Source: Acidobacteriota bacterium
Lineage (GTDB): Bacteria > Acidobacteriota > Terriglobia > Acidiferrales > UBA7541
Direction of reading: 5' to 3'
NCBI GenBank assembly: GCA_013289835.1
Contig: JABCZG010000015.1
Span: 48,140-112,139, forward strand
DNA: 64,000 nt
Position 1 is the first letter of the stretch; every line of letters starts with the position of its first letter. The notes under the pieces were generated by a model. It saw only the letters and a list, made by a program, of their open reading frames with translations, ran no database searches and had not been told where the DNA came from. This document shows, in pieces, positions 1-8,802 of the stretch. The position numbers and the translations under genes are program-made.

Positions 1-306
1 AGCTGTTTTTCCGTTCGCCTTTTTCACGGCGGCGAATATTTTGGCATCCGCACGCGTAACCAGGATGTTCTGGCGCGAATCCTTCCGGCGCAGCATGGAC
101 TTGACGATTTCCGCGACTTGCTGCGGCGTTTTGCCTTTGCCGAAAACCACTTCCGCGAATCCCTGGCGCAGCGCGCGGTGATGATCCACTTTCGCGAAGC
201 CCAAATCCTCGAAAGGCATATGCTTCAGGCGCTCAATGGCCTTGGCGGGGACGAGTTCGCCGGCCTTCACGGATTCCAGAAGTTTCAGCAATTCAAGCTG
301 GTTCAT
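1..306 (-). CDS. larB: LarB, nickel pincer cofactor biosynthesis (N-terminal part)
   Basis: Only the first 102 residues are present; the gene runs off the left edge of the window. The translation has the LarB N-terminus: residues 31-48 read MPFEDLGFAKVDHHRALR, followed by QGFAEVVFGKGKTP. By family knowledge, LarB (related to PurE) carboxylates and hydrolyses nicotinic acid adenine dinucleotide in the first step of nickel-pincer cofactor synthesis for lactate racemase-type enzymes. The ATG at 304-306 is the natural start because the conserved N-terminal helix begins at once. The gene is divergent from ubiX, with about 100 bases between them. Whether larC or larE follow cannot be seen. Confidence 0.85.
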   Translation of the reverse strand, partial: MNQLELLKLLESVKAGELVPAKAIERLKHMPFEDLGFAKVDHHRALRQGFAEVVFGKGKTPQQVAEIVKSMLRRKDSRQNILVTRADAKIFAAVKKANGKTA

Positions 307-406
307 GATCTTCGACCGACGCGAATTCTATCATCGCGCGGGACAATAGCCTTAACTTGACTTGCCCCAGCGCCACTGAGAGACTGAATTCATCCTCGCG
401 GAAAAC

Positions 407-1042
407 ATGGCTGAAACGCAAAAACAAATTGTTACCGTAGGTGTGACCGGGGCCAGCGGGGCGATTCTCGCGCAGAAGGCGCTGGTGTTGCTCGAGGAAG
501 ATTCGCGCGTGGCGCGCGTGCACCTGGTAGTGACGGAAGCGGGACAACGATTGCTGATGGAAGAGCTGGGCATTACCTCCGGCGATTTGAAGCAGCTGCC
601 CAGCCGGATTCTTGGCCGCGCAACGACGAGAATTGAAATTCTTCCCAACAAAGACGTGGGCGCTTCGATCGCTTCCGGCAGTTATGCGGTCGACTCCATG
701 ATTGTGATTCCATGCTCGATGAATACGCTCGGGGCGATTGCCAACGGCATGAGCGAAGATCTCGTGGCGCGCGCCGCGGACGTAATGCTCAAGGAAAACC
801 GCAAACTCGTTTTGTGCGTGCGCGATACGCCCTTCAATCGCGTGCATCTGGAAAACATGCTGCGCGCACAACAGGCTGGGGCCGTCATTATGCCGGTGGT
901 TCCGGCGTTTTATCACCATCCGAAAACGATCGCCGATCTCGTTACGCAATACGTGTGCCGCGTGCTGGCGCAAATCGGGCTGCCGCAGGAAGAGATGTAT
1001 CGCTGGGCGGGCACTCCGGCGGCGAGAAAAGCAGAGGCGTGA
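407..1042 (+). CDS. ubiX: UbiX-family flavin prenyltransferase
   Basis: A 211-residue flavoprotein of the UbiX/Pad1 family, which prenylates FMN to make the cofactor of UbiD-type decarboxylases. The FMN-binding GASGA is at residues 15-19, and the C-terminal block KENRKLVLCVRDTPFNR (129-145) followed by HLENM is typical. Where most members have RETP this one reads RDTP, so the usual catalytic Glu is Asp. It is followed 7 bases later by a UbiA-type prenyltransferase and then mqnE, so it most likely serves the UbiD-like decarboxylase (MqnL) of the futalosine menaquinone pathway (an MqnM role). That assignment is inferred from context; the family assignment is clear. Confidence 0.9.
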   Translation: MAETQKQIVTVGVTGASGAILAQKALVLLEEDSRVARVHLVVTEAGQRLLMEELGITSGDLKQLPSRILGRATTRIEILPNKDVGASIASGSYAVDSMIVIPCSMNTLGAIANGMSEDLVARAADVMLKENRKLVLCVRDTPFNRVHLENMLRAQQAGAVIMPVVPAFYHHPKTIADLVTQYVCRVLAQIGLPQEEMYRWAGTPAARKAEA

Positions 1043-1049
1043 GATAGAA

Positions 1050-1922
1050 ATGGCGAGCCGCATCAGAACCGTGCTCGAGATGATCAAGTTCGAGCACTCC
1101 GTGTTCGCGCTGCCGTTTGCGTTGACGGGAGCGTTGCTGGCCGCGCGGGCGACGCAACATGGTTGGCCTTCGCTGCGACAAATTTTGTGGATTGTGGTGG
1201 CGATGGTCGCGGCGCGTTCGGCGGCCATGACCATGAACCGCATCGCGGATCTGCGATACGACCGCGAGAATCCGCGTACAAAGCAGCGCGCGCTAGCTAC
1301 CGGAGTGCTGTCACTGCAATTTGCGTGGTTGTTCACGCTTGTCGCCGTAGCGGTATTTTTCGCGGCGTCTTGGCAGCTCAATCCGCTGGTGCTGAAGCTT
1401 GCGCCGGTAGCGATCGCGATCCTGTTTTTCTATTCGTTCACCAAGCGCTTCACGAGCTGGTCGCATCTTTTTCTCGGCTTTGCGCTGGGAATGTCTCCGG
1501 CGGCGGCGTGGATTGCCGTCACCGGCAGCCTGGACCTGCGCATGCTGATTCTTTGCGCCGCGGTCACGCTGTGGGTGGGCGGGTTCGACGTGCTGTATGC
1601 CTGCCAGGATGTGGAGTACGACCAGCAGGCGGGACTTTTTTCGGTGCCAAAAAGATTCGGGATTGCGGACGCGTTGCTGATCGCCCGAGTGATGCATATT
1701 GGCGTGATCGCACTGCTGGCGTGGCTGGCGTTCAGCTTCGGCTTGCCGTGGCCGGCGTGGGCGGGGATCGCCGTCGTCGCGTCTTTGCTCGGCTATGAAC
1801 ATTCTCTTGTCAAAGCGGATGATTTGAGCAAGCTGGACGCTGCGTTTTTCACGGTGAACGGTTATATTAGTATGTTGTTCCTGTTGTTCTGGGGCGCAGC
1901 GGCTGCGGTTTGGCGCGTTTGA
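1050..1922 (+). CDS. mqnP: UbiA-family prenyltransferase, MqnP-like
   Basis: A 290-residue polytopic membrane protein with the two Asp-rich motifs of the UbiA superfamily: NRIADLRYD at 63-71, followed by NPRTKQRALATG, and DVEYD at 187-191, followed by a GLFSVP segment. These motifs bind Mg and the polyprenyl diphosphate. The family attaches a polyprenyl chain to an aromatic acid at the membrane. Its place between ubiX and mqnE points to the prenyl transfer step after futalosine-pathway ring formation (MqnP) rather than ubiquinone synthesis. ATG 1050 lies 7 bases after ubiX, indicating one transcript. Confidence 0.85.
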   Translation: MASRIRTVLEMIKFEHSVFALPFALTGALLAARATQHGWPSLRQILWIVVAMVAARSAAMTMNRIADLRYDRENPRTKQRALATGVLSLQFAWLFTLVAVAVFFAASWQLNPLVLKLAPVAIAILFFYSFTKRFTSWSHLFLGFALGMSPAAAWIAVTGSLDLRMLILCAAVTLWVGGFDVLYACQDVEYDQQAGLFSVPKRFGIADALLIARVMHIGVIALLAWLAFSFGLPWPAWAGIAVVASLLGYEHSLVKADDLSKLDAAFFTVNGYISMLFLLFWGAAAAVWRV

Positions 1923-1941
1923 AGCTTTCGACGGATTCAAA

Positions 1942-3099
1942 ATGAGCGAACTGACGATCACCGATCAGCGGTTGAAGCCGATTGCCGAAAGAGTTCTGGC
2001 TGGCGAGCGGCTTTCTTTCGACGATGGAATTGCGCTGTATCGCTCGCCGGATTTGCTGGCGGTGGGCTGGCTGGCGAATCACGTGCGCGAAAAAAAGCAC
2101 GGCAATGTGACGTATTACAACGTCAACCGGCACATCAATCCGACGAACATTTGTATGGCGCACTGCAAACTTTGCGCGTTTGGGCGCGATCCCAATGCGC
2201 CGGGCGCGTACAATTTTTCGCTGGAAGAAATCTACGCCCGCGCGGAACAAGGTGCGCGCGAGGGCGCGCTGGAATTTCACATCGTGGGCGGCCTGCATCC
2301 GGATCTGCCGTTCGAATATTTCCTGGAAATGATTCGCGGCCTTAAGAAGCGCTGCCCGGACGTGCATTTGAAAGCGTTCACGATGGTGGAGGTAGGCTAC
2401 TTCGCGCGCATCGCGAAGCTCTCCACGAAAGAGACGCTGCTGAAGCTGAAAGAAGCGGGAGTGGATTCGCTGCCCGGCGGCGGCGCGGAGATTTTTCATC
2501 CGCGAGTGCGCAGAATCATCTGCGACCACAAGGTCAGCGGACAGATGTGGCTAAACATCGCACGGCAGGCGCATGAAATCGGGCTGCGTTCGAACGCGAC
2601 GATGCTGTACGGCCACGTGGAGACGGAAGAAGAGCGCGTGGACCACTTGATCAAGCTGCGCGAATTGCAGAACGAGACACACGGATTCGTGGCGTTCATT
2701 CCGCTGGCGTTTCATCCAGACAACACGGCGCTTTCGCACATTCCGAAACCGACGGGATACGCGGACCTGCGCAACATCGCGGTGTCGCGGCTGCTGCTGG
2801 ATAATTTCGAGCACATCAAGGCGTACTGGATCATGCTTTCGCCGAGCATCGCGCAAATCGCGCAGCGGTTTGGCGCGAACGACCTCGACGGAACGGTCGT
2901 GGAAGAGAAGATCTATCACGACGCTGGCGCGAAAACGTCGGAGTTTACGCCGCGCAACGAGCTCGAGCGCCTCATCCGCGCCGCGGGGCGAGTGCCCGTC
3001 GAGCGCGACACGCTGTATCACCCGGTGGACCGTTCGAAGATGCCGCCGCTTCCGCCGCCGACGCGACAGGATCTCGTTAGCCTTACCCTAAACGTTTGA
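1942..3099 (+). CDS. mqnE: Aminofutalosine synthase MqnE (radical SAM)
   Basis: A 385-residue radical SAM enzyme. The cluster motif CMAHCKLC has Cys 71, 75 and 78 and follows NPTNI, as in MqnE/MqnC/CofH-type enzymes. The stretches EFHIVGGLHPDLPFEYF and LKAFTMVEVGYFARI are characteristic of MqnE. MqnE joins the carboxyvinyl product of MqnA to SAM, giving aminofutalosine. The start 19 bases after mqnP indicates an operon ubiX-mqnP-mqnE. The other futalosine genes (mqnA, mqnB or mqnD, mqnC, mqnL) are not in the window. Confidence 0.93.
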   Translation: MSELTITDQRLKPIAERVLAGERLSFDDGIALYRSPDLLAVGWLANHVREKKHGNVTYYNVNRHINPTNICMAHCKLCAFGRDPNAPGAYNFSLEEIYARAEQGAREGALEFHIVGGLHPDLPFEYFLEMIRGLKKRCPDVHLKAFTMVEVGYFARIAKLSTKETLLKLKEAGVDSLPGGGAEIFHPRVRRIICDHKVSGQMWLNIARQAHEIGLRSNATMLYGHVETEEERVDHLIKLRELQNETHGFVAFIPLAFHPDNTALSHIPKPTGYADLRNIAVSRLLLDNFEHIKAYWIMLSPSIAQIAQRFGANDLDGTVVEEKIYHDAGAKTSEFTPRNELERLIRAAGRVPVERDTLYHPVDRSKMPPLPPPTRQDLVSLTLNV

Positions 3100-3121
3100 T
3101 TTACTAATCAGCGGCTTCGAG

Positions 3122-4153
3122 CTACCGGATGGTGGCGGCTTTCGCCACGACTTTTTCGAGGACGTCGTCGGGCAAGGTTGCGTAGCCCTGTTCCTGGGCG
3201 ATTTTCTGTCCGGTGATGTAGACCCATTTCAAATAGTCCGCCACGGCGCGACCCCGTTCGGGATCTTTCGCAACCAGAGGCACGTAAATCCAGGTGAAGC
3301 TGCTAATCGGATAGCTGTCTTTTCCCGGAGCGTTCGTCAGGGAGACGCGAAAATCGTTGCTCATTTTACTGCCGCTTGCAGAAGCTGCCGCAGCAATCGA
3401 CTTAGCGGAAGGCCTGACGAACTCGCCAGCGGCATTTTTCATGCTGGCCATGCGCACGGCCGAGCTAGCCGCCAGATTCAGCTCTGTGTAGCCGATCGCG
3501 CCGGGCGTGGTGCGCAGCTTGGCCACCAGATCCAGCGAGCGCTGGAAGCTCTGGCCCACGGGCCATTTCGGCGATTCGCCGCGTCCGGCGGCAGCCAGAA
3601 ATTCCGGGCTCACTTTCGCAAGGTAATCGGAAAGAACATAATTGGAACCCTTGCCGTCATTGCGGTGGAATACCTGGATGGGGAGCTCCGGCAAGCTCAT
3701 CTCCGGATTGAGCTTCGCAATCGCGGGATCGTTCCAAACCTTAACTTTTCCGAGAAATATATTTGCCAACACGGGTCCGGAGAGCTTGAGTTCGCCCTTC
3801 ACGTCGGGGAGTTCGTAGATCACGACGATGCCGATCAGCACGGAAGGCAACTCCAGAATCGGCTTTGGCGCTTCGCGTAGCTGGGCTTCCGGGATGGGTG
3901 CATCGCCTCCGCCGAAATCGGCGGAACCCGCAAGCACGCTGCGGGCGCTTTCGCCTGTTCCGGAGGCCATATAGCGGATGTCCGTGGCGGGTTGCTGCCT
4001 GTGGTATTCCGTAATCCAGTATTTGTAGAGTGGCTCCGGCATGCTTGAGCCGGTCTGCACCAGCACCGTTCTCTCCTGCGCGGAACTAGCCGCGGGGAGC
4101 AGAAACAATGAGGCGAGAAGGGTGGCAAGAACATTTTGCGAATTCGAACGCAC
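3122..4153 (-). CDS. pstS: PstS-like periplasmic phosphate-binding protein
   Basis: A 343-residue secreted substrate-binding protein with a Sec signal peptide (residues 1-25, hydrophobic core ATLLASLFLLPAASS, then AQE). The mature part has PstS-type segments: the SGTGES phosphate loop, GSADFGGGDAPI, LSGPVLANIFLGKVKVWNDP, the HRNDGKGSNYVLSDYL region and GAIGYTEL. It should bind phosphate for a Pst ABC importer, but no pstC, pstA, pstB or phoU is beside it, so this is an orphan copy. The gene is convergent with mqnE, 22 bases away. Confidence 0.85.
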   Translation of the reverse strand: MRSNSQNVLATLLASLFLLPAASSAQERTVLVQTGSSMPEPLYKYWITEYHRQQPATDIRYMASGTGESARSVLAGSADFGGGDAPIPEAQLREAPKPILELPSVLIGIVVIYELPDVKGELKLSGPVLANIFLGKVKVWNDPAIAKLNPEMSLPELPIQVFHRNDGKGSNYVLSDYLAKVSPEFLAAAGRGESPKWPVGQSFQRSLDLVAKLRTTPGAIGYTELNLAASSAVRMASMKNAAGEFVRPSAKSIAAAASASGSKMSNDFRVSLTNAPGKDSYPISSFTWIYVPLVAKDPERGRAVADYLKWVYITGQKIAQEQGYATLPDDVLEKVVAKAATIR

Positions 4154-4380
4154 GGTATCCTCTCAATACTTTCGAAATGAGTCCCAAGTTCCCCGACGAT
4201 GGAGTAAGAATGGCCGGACTGTATGTCCCCAAGCTAGATGAGGAGCGAGAGATAGAATACCGGAGCGAGGTGCGTTTGTGCGGAATCCGGCACTAACGAG
4301 TTGACGTAACTGCAACTTCAGTGAAATCTTTTCCGTCTGATGGATGGTTTCATTTCGGAAGCAAGGAGCGTCCCACAAGC

Positions 4381-4710
4381 ATGCGAACGATTCTACTGCT
4401 CACGATGTCCAACATTTTTATGACCATCGCCTGGTATGGGCACTTGAAGCATCGCAGCTCGGCGCTTTGGAAAGTTGTCCTGATCAGCTGGGGGATCGCG
4501 TTCTTTGAATATTGCTTTCAGGTGCCCGCGAACCGCATCGGCTCGTACGAATTCACCACGGCGCAACTTAAGACCATCCAGGAAATCATCACGCTCTCTA
4601 TTTTTCCGGTGTTCTCTGTGTTTTACCTCGGGGACAAATTCACTTGGAATTACGCGGTGGGTTTCGCGTTCATCGTCGTCGCGGCGTTTTTTATGTTCCA
4701 CAAGTGGTAG
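4381..4710 (+). CDS. DUF486 small membrane protein
   Basis: A protein of 109 residues with four hydrophobic segments, matching the DUF486 family: it opens with MRTILLLTMSNIFM, then has WYGHLKH, GIAFFEYCFQVPANRIG and a C-terminal FIVVAAFFMFHKW. The size and the family N-terminus favour the ATG at 4381; the frame stays open for 20 more codons upstream (ATG 4321) but that extension is not hydrophobic. The function of DUF486 is unknown; the fold resembles small multidrug transporters. It stands alone between pstS and an osmC gene. Confidence 0.75.
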   Translation: MRTILLLTMSNIFMTIAWYGHLKHRSSALWKVVLISWGIAFFEYCFQVPANRIGSYEFTTAQLKTIQEIITLSIFPVFSVFYLGDKFTWNYAVGFAFIVVAAFFMFHKW

Positions 4711-4852
4711 GGCTGGAACGCGCGAGGCGTCGGATGCCCGTCGGCGGAGATGCTTCTCGACAGAATGATTTTCGGAATATACCCTTCTTGGACGCTTGAG
4801 AATCGAACTCTTTGCATACGAACCGCACGAAGAAGAAATAAGGAGAATAACC

Positions 4853-5278
4853 ATGCAGCGCAAAGCATCGGCAGTCTGGCAGGGCGGGTTGAAAGACGGC
4901 AAGGGCAGCATTTCAACAGACAGTGGAGTTCTAAAACAAACGCAGTATTCGTTTAGCACGCGGTTTGAAAATGGCGTCGGAACGAATCCGGAGGAACTGC
5001 TGGCGGCGGCGCACGCCGGGTGCTTTACCATGGCGCTATCCGCGCAACTGGGCGGCGCGGGATTGACGGCGAGCAAACTGGAGACCACCGCCACCATTTC
5101 GCTGGAGAAACTCGCTGACGGTTTTGCCATCACCAAGAGCCATTTGGACGTCGTCGCGAAAGTCCCCGGGGCGGACCAAGCGAAGTTCGACGCTGCGGTG
5201 AAAGCCGCGGAAACGGGCTGCCCAGTCTCGAAGCTTTTTAAAGCGGAGATCAGCGTTAGCGCTCGACTCGAATCCTAA
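4853..5278 (+). CDS. OsmC/Ohr-family peroxide-resistance protein
   Basis: A 141-residue OsmC-type protein. The first redox Cys lies in AAHAGCFTMALS and the second in ETGCPVSKLF; these form the thiol pair that reduces organic hydroperoxides in this family. The N-terminal segment VWQGGLKDGKGSISTDSG and FENGVGTNPEELL are typical of OsmC rather than Ohr. The start at 4853 is supported by an AAGGAG ribosome site about 8 bases upstream; the open frame upstream of it (from 4796) looks non-coding. Expected to be cytoplasmic and monocistronic. Confidence 0.9.
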   Translation: MQRKASAVWQGGLKDGKGSISTDSGVLKQTQYSFSTRFENGVGTNPEELLAAAHAGCFTMALSAQLGGAGLTASKLETTATISLEKLADGFAITKSHLDVVAKVPGADQAKFDAAVKAAETGCPVSKLFKAEISVSARLES

Positions 5279-5332
5279 ATTCTCCAGGCTATTGAAACCG
5301 CATATTCTTCTCGGACGGTGCAAACAGGTACA

Positions 5333-6490
5333 ATGCCGCACATGATTCCAGTTCCGGGCGCATTCGCTGCCGGCGTGGCGATCTTTCTGATCGTGATATG
5401 GGATGCCTTCGAGGCCATCATTCTCCCGCGCCGGGTAACGCGGAAGTTCCGCCTCGCTCGCCTTTTTTACCGCTTCACGTGGAGCATTTGGAAATTCGTG
5501 ATGCACTTCATCCCCCGGCCCAAGACCCGGGAAGCCATGCTGGGTTTCTATGGCCCGATGTCGCTGCTTGTTCTCGTCGGGGTTTGGGCCGTTGGCCTGG
5601 TGTTGGGGTTTGGCCTGATGCAGTATGGCGCCGGGTCGGCCGTGGTGATAACGGGCGGCCAACCCGGATTCCTGACAGACGTTTATCTCAGCGGCACGAC
5701 GTTCTTCACTCTCGGACTCGGTGACGTCATACCTCGCTCAGAATTGTCGCGCGCGCTGGTGGTTACGGAAGCAGGATTTGGCTTTGGATTTCTGGCGGCC
5801 GTAATCGGATATTTGCCGTTTATTTACGGCTCGTTTTCGAAGCGCGAGGTGAACATCTCGCTGCTCGATTCCCGCGCGGGCACGCCGCCCACGGCCGGGG
5901 AACTGCTCCGCCGTCATAGTTACCAGTATGGCCAGGAGGCGTTGGCCGAACTCCTGAAAGACTGGGAACTCTGGTGCGCCGAGCTGATGGAGAGCCATCT
6001 GTCGTATCCCGTGCTTGCCTTTTTCCGTTCGCAGCACGATAACCAATCGTGGGTCGCCTCGCTCACGGCGATACTGGATACCTGCGCGCTTGTTATGGTT
6101 GGGGTCGAGGGCGCCTGCGAAAAGCAGGCGGAGCTCACCTTTGCGATTGCGCGGCACGCCGTGGTAGACCTTTCGCAAGTTTTCGGCACGGCGCCCAAGC
6201 CGCTGCCGCACGACCGCCTGCCCGAGCAGGATTTGCGCCACATCCGGGACATCCTTGCACAGCACGGGATGAAGCTGCATGACGGCGAGGACGCCGACAA
6301 AAAGCTCGGGGAGTTTCGCGCGATGTACGAGCCTTACATCTATGCGCTGGCCAATTATCTCAACCAGACGCTGCCGCCATGGATTCCCCTGAAAAAAGGC
6401 AAAGACAATTGGCAGACCACCGCCTGGGCGCAATCCGCGGGCCTCATAGACAAAAAAGTGGCCACCGTCGTCGTCGATGACCATTTTTAG
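5333..6490 (+). CDS. Two-TM-type potassium channel-like membrane protein
   Basis: A protein of about 385 residues with a hydrophobic N-terminal helix, a second helix (VLVGVWAVGLVLGFGLMQYG), a pore-loop segment FFTLGLGDVIP and a following helix (LVVTEAGFGFGFLAAVIGYL), i.e. the ion-channel fold of the Ion_trans_2 family. The usual filter TVGYGD is replaced by TLGLGD, so the Tyr is Leu. A soluble C-terminal part of about 210 residues rich in charged helices follows; it shows no clear RCK/TrkA nucleotide-binding motif. The start could be GTG 5318, ATG 5333 or ATG 5342; none has a strong ribosome site. Whether it is selective for potassium cannot be told. Confidence 0.75.
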   Translation: MPHMIPVPGAFAAGVAIFLIVIWDAFEAIILPRRVTRKFRLARLFYRFTWSIWKFVMHFIPRPKTREAMLGFYGPMSLLVLVGVWAVGLVLGFGLMQYGAGSAVVITGGQPGFLTDVYLSGTTFFTLGLGDVIPRSELSRALVVTEAGFGFGFLAAVIGYLPFIYGSFSKREVNISLLDSRAGTPPTAGELLRRHSYQYGQEALAELLKDWELWCAELMESHLSYPVLAFFRSQHDNQSWVASLTAILDTCALVMVGVEGACEKQAELTFAIARHAVVDLSQVFGTAPKPLPHDRLPEQDLRHIRDILAQHGMKLHDGEDADKKLGEFRAMYEPYIYALANYLNQTLPPWIPLKKGKDNWQTTAWAQSAGLIDKKVATVVVDDHF

Positions 6491-6558
6491 GCTTTCTGGA
6501 CTGCGTCCGGCGCGTAGACCCCGTTTTTTTTCGTTCGTTTGATTGTTGGAGAACATCA

Positions 6559-7521
6559 ATGAAAGCCATTCTTGTTCATGCATTCGGCGGTCCCGAAGTT
6601 CTCAAGCTTGAGGAAGTCCCCACGCCAAAACCGGGCGCCGGGCAGGTTCTTGTGCGCATTCATGCGGCCGGCGTGAATCCCTACGACACCTACATGCGCG
6701 CGGGCACGTATGCCATCAAGCCATCACTGCCATACACGCCTGGCTCAGACGCTGCCGGAGTGATCGAAGCGATCGGCGAAAGCGTGAAGAAAGTGAAACC
6801 TGGAGATCGCGTTTACACCGCAAGAACTGTTACGGGAGCGTATGCGGAATATGCGCTGGCCTTGGAAGGGCAGGTACATGAGTTGCCGGAAAAAATCAGT
6901 TTCGGCCAGGGCGCGGGCGTCTGGGTTCCGTATGGCACGGCGTATCATGCGCTCTATCATTCCGCACAGGCTCATGCTTCGGAGACAGTGCTGGTGCACG
7001 GCGCAAGCGGCGGAGTCGGGAGCGCAGCGGTGCAAATTTCGAGAGCCATGGGCCTCACTATTTTTGGCACCGCCGGAACGCAAAAGGGTATCGATCTCGT
7101 GAAGCGCGAAGGCGCTCACCAGGTTTTCGATCACAGCAAAGCGGGCTATCAGGAAGAAATTATGAAAGCGACGGGTGGCCGCGGTGTGGACATCATTCTG
7201 GAGATGCTCGCAAACGTAAACCTGGCGGCCGATCTCAAGCTCCTCGCTTTGAACGGCCGCGTAATCATTATCGGGAACCGCGGCGAGATTTCGATCAATC
7301 CGCGCGACCTCATGCAGCGCCGCGCTTCGGCTCGCGGCTTTACGCTTTGGGGAATCACGCCCGGCGAAGAGGCGGACATCCATGCGGGCCTTATTGCCGG
7401 ACTTCGAAATGGCACACTGTGTCCAGTCGTCGCCAAAGAGTTGCCGCTGGCAGAAGCCGCGCGCGCGCATAAAGAGGTTCTGGAGCCCGGTGCCGCCGGC
7501 AAGATCGTGCTGATCGCTTAA
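6559..7521 (+). CDS. Zinc-independent quinone oxidoreductase (MDR family, QOR-like)
   Basis: A 320-residue medium-chain dehydrogenase/reductase. The N-terminal GroES-like domain begins MKAILVHAFGGPEVL; the nucleotide-binding fold has VLVHGASGGVGSAAVQ and GTAGTQKG. The Cys and His pattern of zinc alcohol dehydrogenases is absent, which places it with NADPH:quinone oxidoreductases and zeta-crystallins. It probably reduces quinones or enones with NADPH in the cytoplasm. TTGGAG 13 bases before the ATG acts as ribosome site. Convergent with chrA. Confidence 0.88.
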   Translation: MKAILVHAFGGPEVLKLEEVPTPKPGAGQVLVRIHAAGVNPYDTYMRAGTYAIKPSLPYTPGSDAAGVIEAIGESVKKVKPGDRVYTARTVTGAYAEYALALEGQVHELPEKISFGQGAGVWVPYGTAYHALYHSAQAHASETVLVHGASGGVGSAAVQISRAMGLTIFGTAGTQKGIDLVKREGAHQVFDHSKAGYQEEIMKATGGRGVDIILEMLANVNLAADLKLLALNGRVIIIGNRGEISINPRDLMQRRASARGFTLWGITPGEEADIHAGLIAGLRNGTLCPVVAKELPLAEAARAHKEVLEPGAAGKIVLIA

Positions 7522-7581
7522 GATATAATTTATCCTGTAGCAAACAGCTCAGCGCGGCGCTGCATTGCATAAAACGCTCAA

Positions 7582-8745
7582 TTAGATCCAGTGCAGGAAA
7601 CCAAGCAGCACTCCAACGAGTGCCGCGCCAAGAATCATCCACGCGGAATTGACTTTGTAGCGAAAAACGAGAACTGCCGAGACAGCGGCCATCGCCAAGG
7701 CGGGCGCGTTCAGCAGCGCGGCGTGTGCAAACTGCCATCCCACAAAAGCCATCAGCGCGACCGCCGCGGCATTGACGCCATCCAGAAAAGCGCTCGCCGC
7801 TTTGGATTGGCGCAGCCGCGGAAGAAACTTTGCCGTTGCGGCGACGAAAACGAACGCCGGCAAAAACATTCCGATGGTCGCAAGCGTGGCGCCGCGCCAG
7901 CCACCCAATAGATAGCCAATGAAGGTGGCTACGGTGAAAAACGGGCCTGGCGTCGCCTGGCTCACTGCGATGGCATCCAGCAATTGCGCTTCCGTCAACC
8001 AGTGTAGCCCCACGACCAAGTCCGCGCGCAACAAGGCAAGCAGCACGTAACCGCCGCCGAAGAGCACCGCTCCTACTTTCAGGAAGTAGAGAAACACGGG
8101 CGTAACACCGATGGGAATCGCGGCTGCCGAGGAACTCGCGGCTCCCGCGAGAATTGGCAACATCGCAGCGCCCCGCGATCTCCTCGCGCCGATTTCTTTC
8201 GCAACCATCCAAACGACGCCCGCACCGATTAACAGGACAAGCGGAGGGACGGCCAGAATCGAGAGCACGATGATCGCAGCCGCAAGAACGGCGAGTGAGA
8301 CTGTTCGCAAAGCCGTTTTGCCCAGTGCCCAAATCGCCTGAGCGATCAGCACCACAACCACCGGCTTCACGCCGAAGAGGAGCCCCGCGACTTGCGGCAC
8401 GGAACCGAACCGCAAGTACGCCCATGCCAGCGCCACGACAAGAAACGCCGCGGGCAGAATGAAGGCCGCACCTGCCACAATCAGCCCCGGCAGGCCGCCA
8501 CGCATCTGGCCGAGATAAATTGCCAATTCCGTCGAACTTGGCCCGGGCAGGAGGCTCACCGCTCCCACCAAGTCCAGGAAACGCTCGCGCGACAGCCAAA
8601 CGCGCCGCCGGACAAATTCCTCCTCCATCAGCGCGATATGGGCCGCGGGTCCGCCGAAGGCGATGGAGCCCAGCCGCAAAAACTGGCAGAAGATTTCGGC
8701 GAGATTGCCCTTCGGCGCGACTTCTTCCTGCTGTCCGGAATTCAT
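7582..8745 (-). CDS. chrA: Chromate transporter family protein, two-domain ChrA
   Basis: A 387-residue membrane protein with the duplicated CHR domain. The first half shows FGGPAAHIALMEEEFV and LLPGPSSTELAIYLG; the second half repeats the pattern as VLFGGGYVLLAL and AVSQATPGPFF. The fused long form is the standard bacterial ChrA, which exports chromate in exchange for other ions, though many relatives have unknown substrates. No chrB regulator is nearby. It is divergent from the GT2 gene starting at 8803. Confidence 0.88.
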   Translation of the reverse strand: MNSGQQEEVAPKGNLAEIFCQFLRLGSIAFGGPAAHIALMEEEFVRRRVWLSRERFLDLVGAVSLLPGPSSTELAIYLGQMRGGLPGLIVAGAAFILPAAFLVVALAWAYLRFGSVPQVAGLLFGVKPVVVVLIAQAIWALGKTALRTVSLAVLAAAIIVLSILAVPPLVLLIGAGVVWMVAKEIGARRSRGAAMLPILAGAASSSAAAIPIGVTPVFLYFLKVGAVLFGGGYVLLALLRADLVVGLHWLTEAQLLDAIAVSQATPGPFFTVATFIGYLLGGWRGATLATIGMFLPAFVFVAATAKFLPRLRQSKAASAFLDGVNAAAVALMAFVGWQFAHAALLNAPALAMAAVSAVLVFRYKVNSAWMILGAALVGVLLGFLHWI

Positions 8746-8764
8746 TTTCGAGCGCGATTATGCC

Positions 8765-8772
8765 TTATAATG
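8765..8772 (+). promoter_or_regulatory. Possible -10 box upstream of GT2 gene
   Basis: TATAAT at 8766-8771 lies 32 bases before the GTG start of the glycosyltransferase and just outside the divergent chrA start. No convincing -35 hexamer is seen at the right distance, so this is only a candidate. Confidence 0.3.
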
Positions 8773-8802
8773 AAGCCGCCTTAAAATCGAACCGGAAAAA
8801 CT

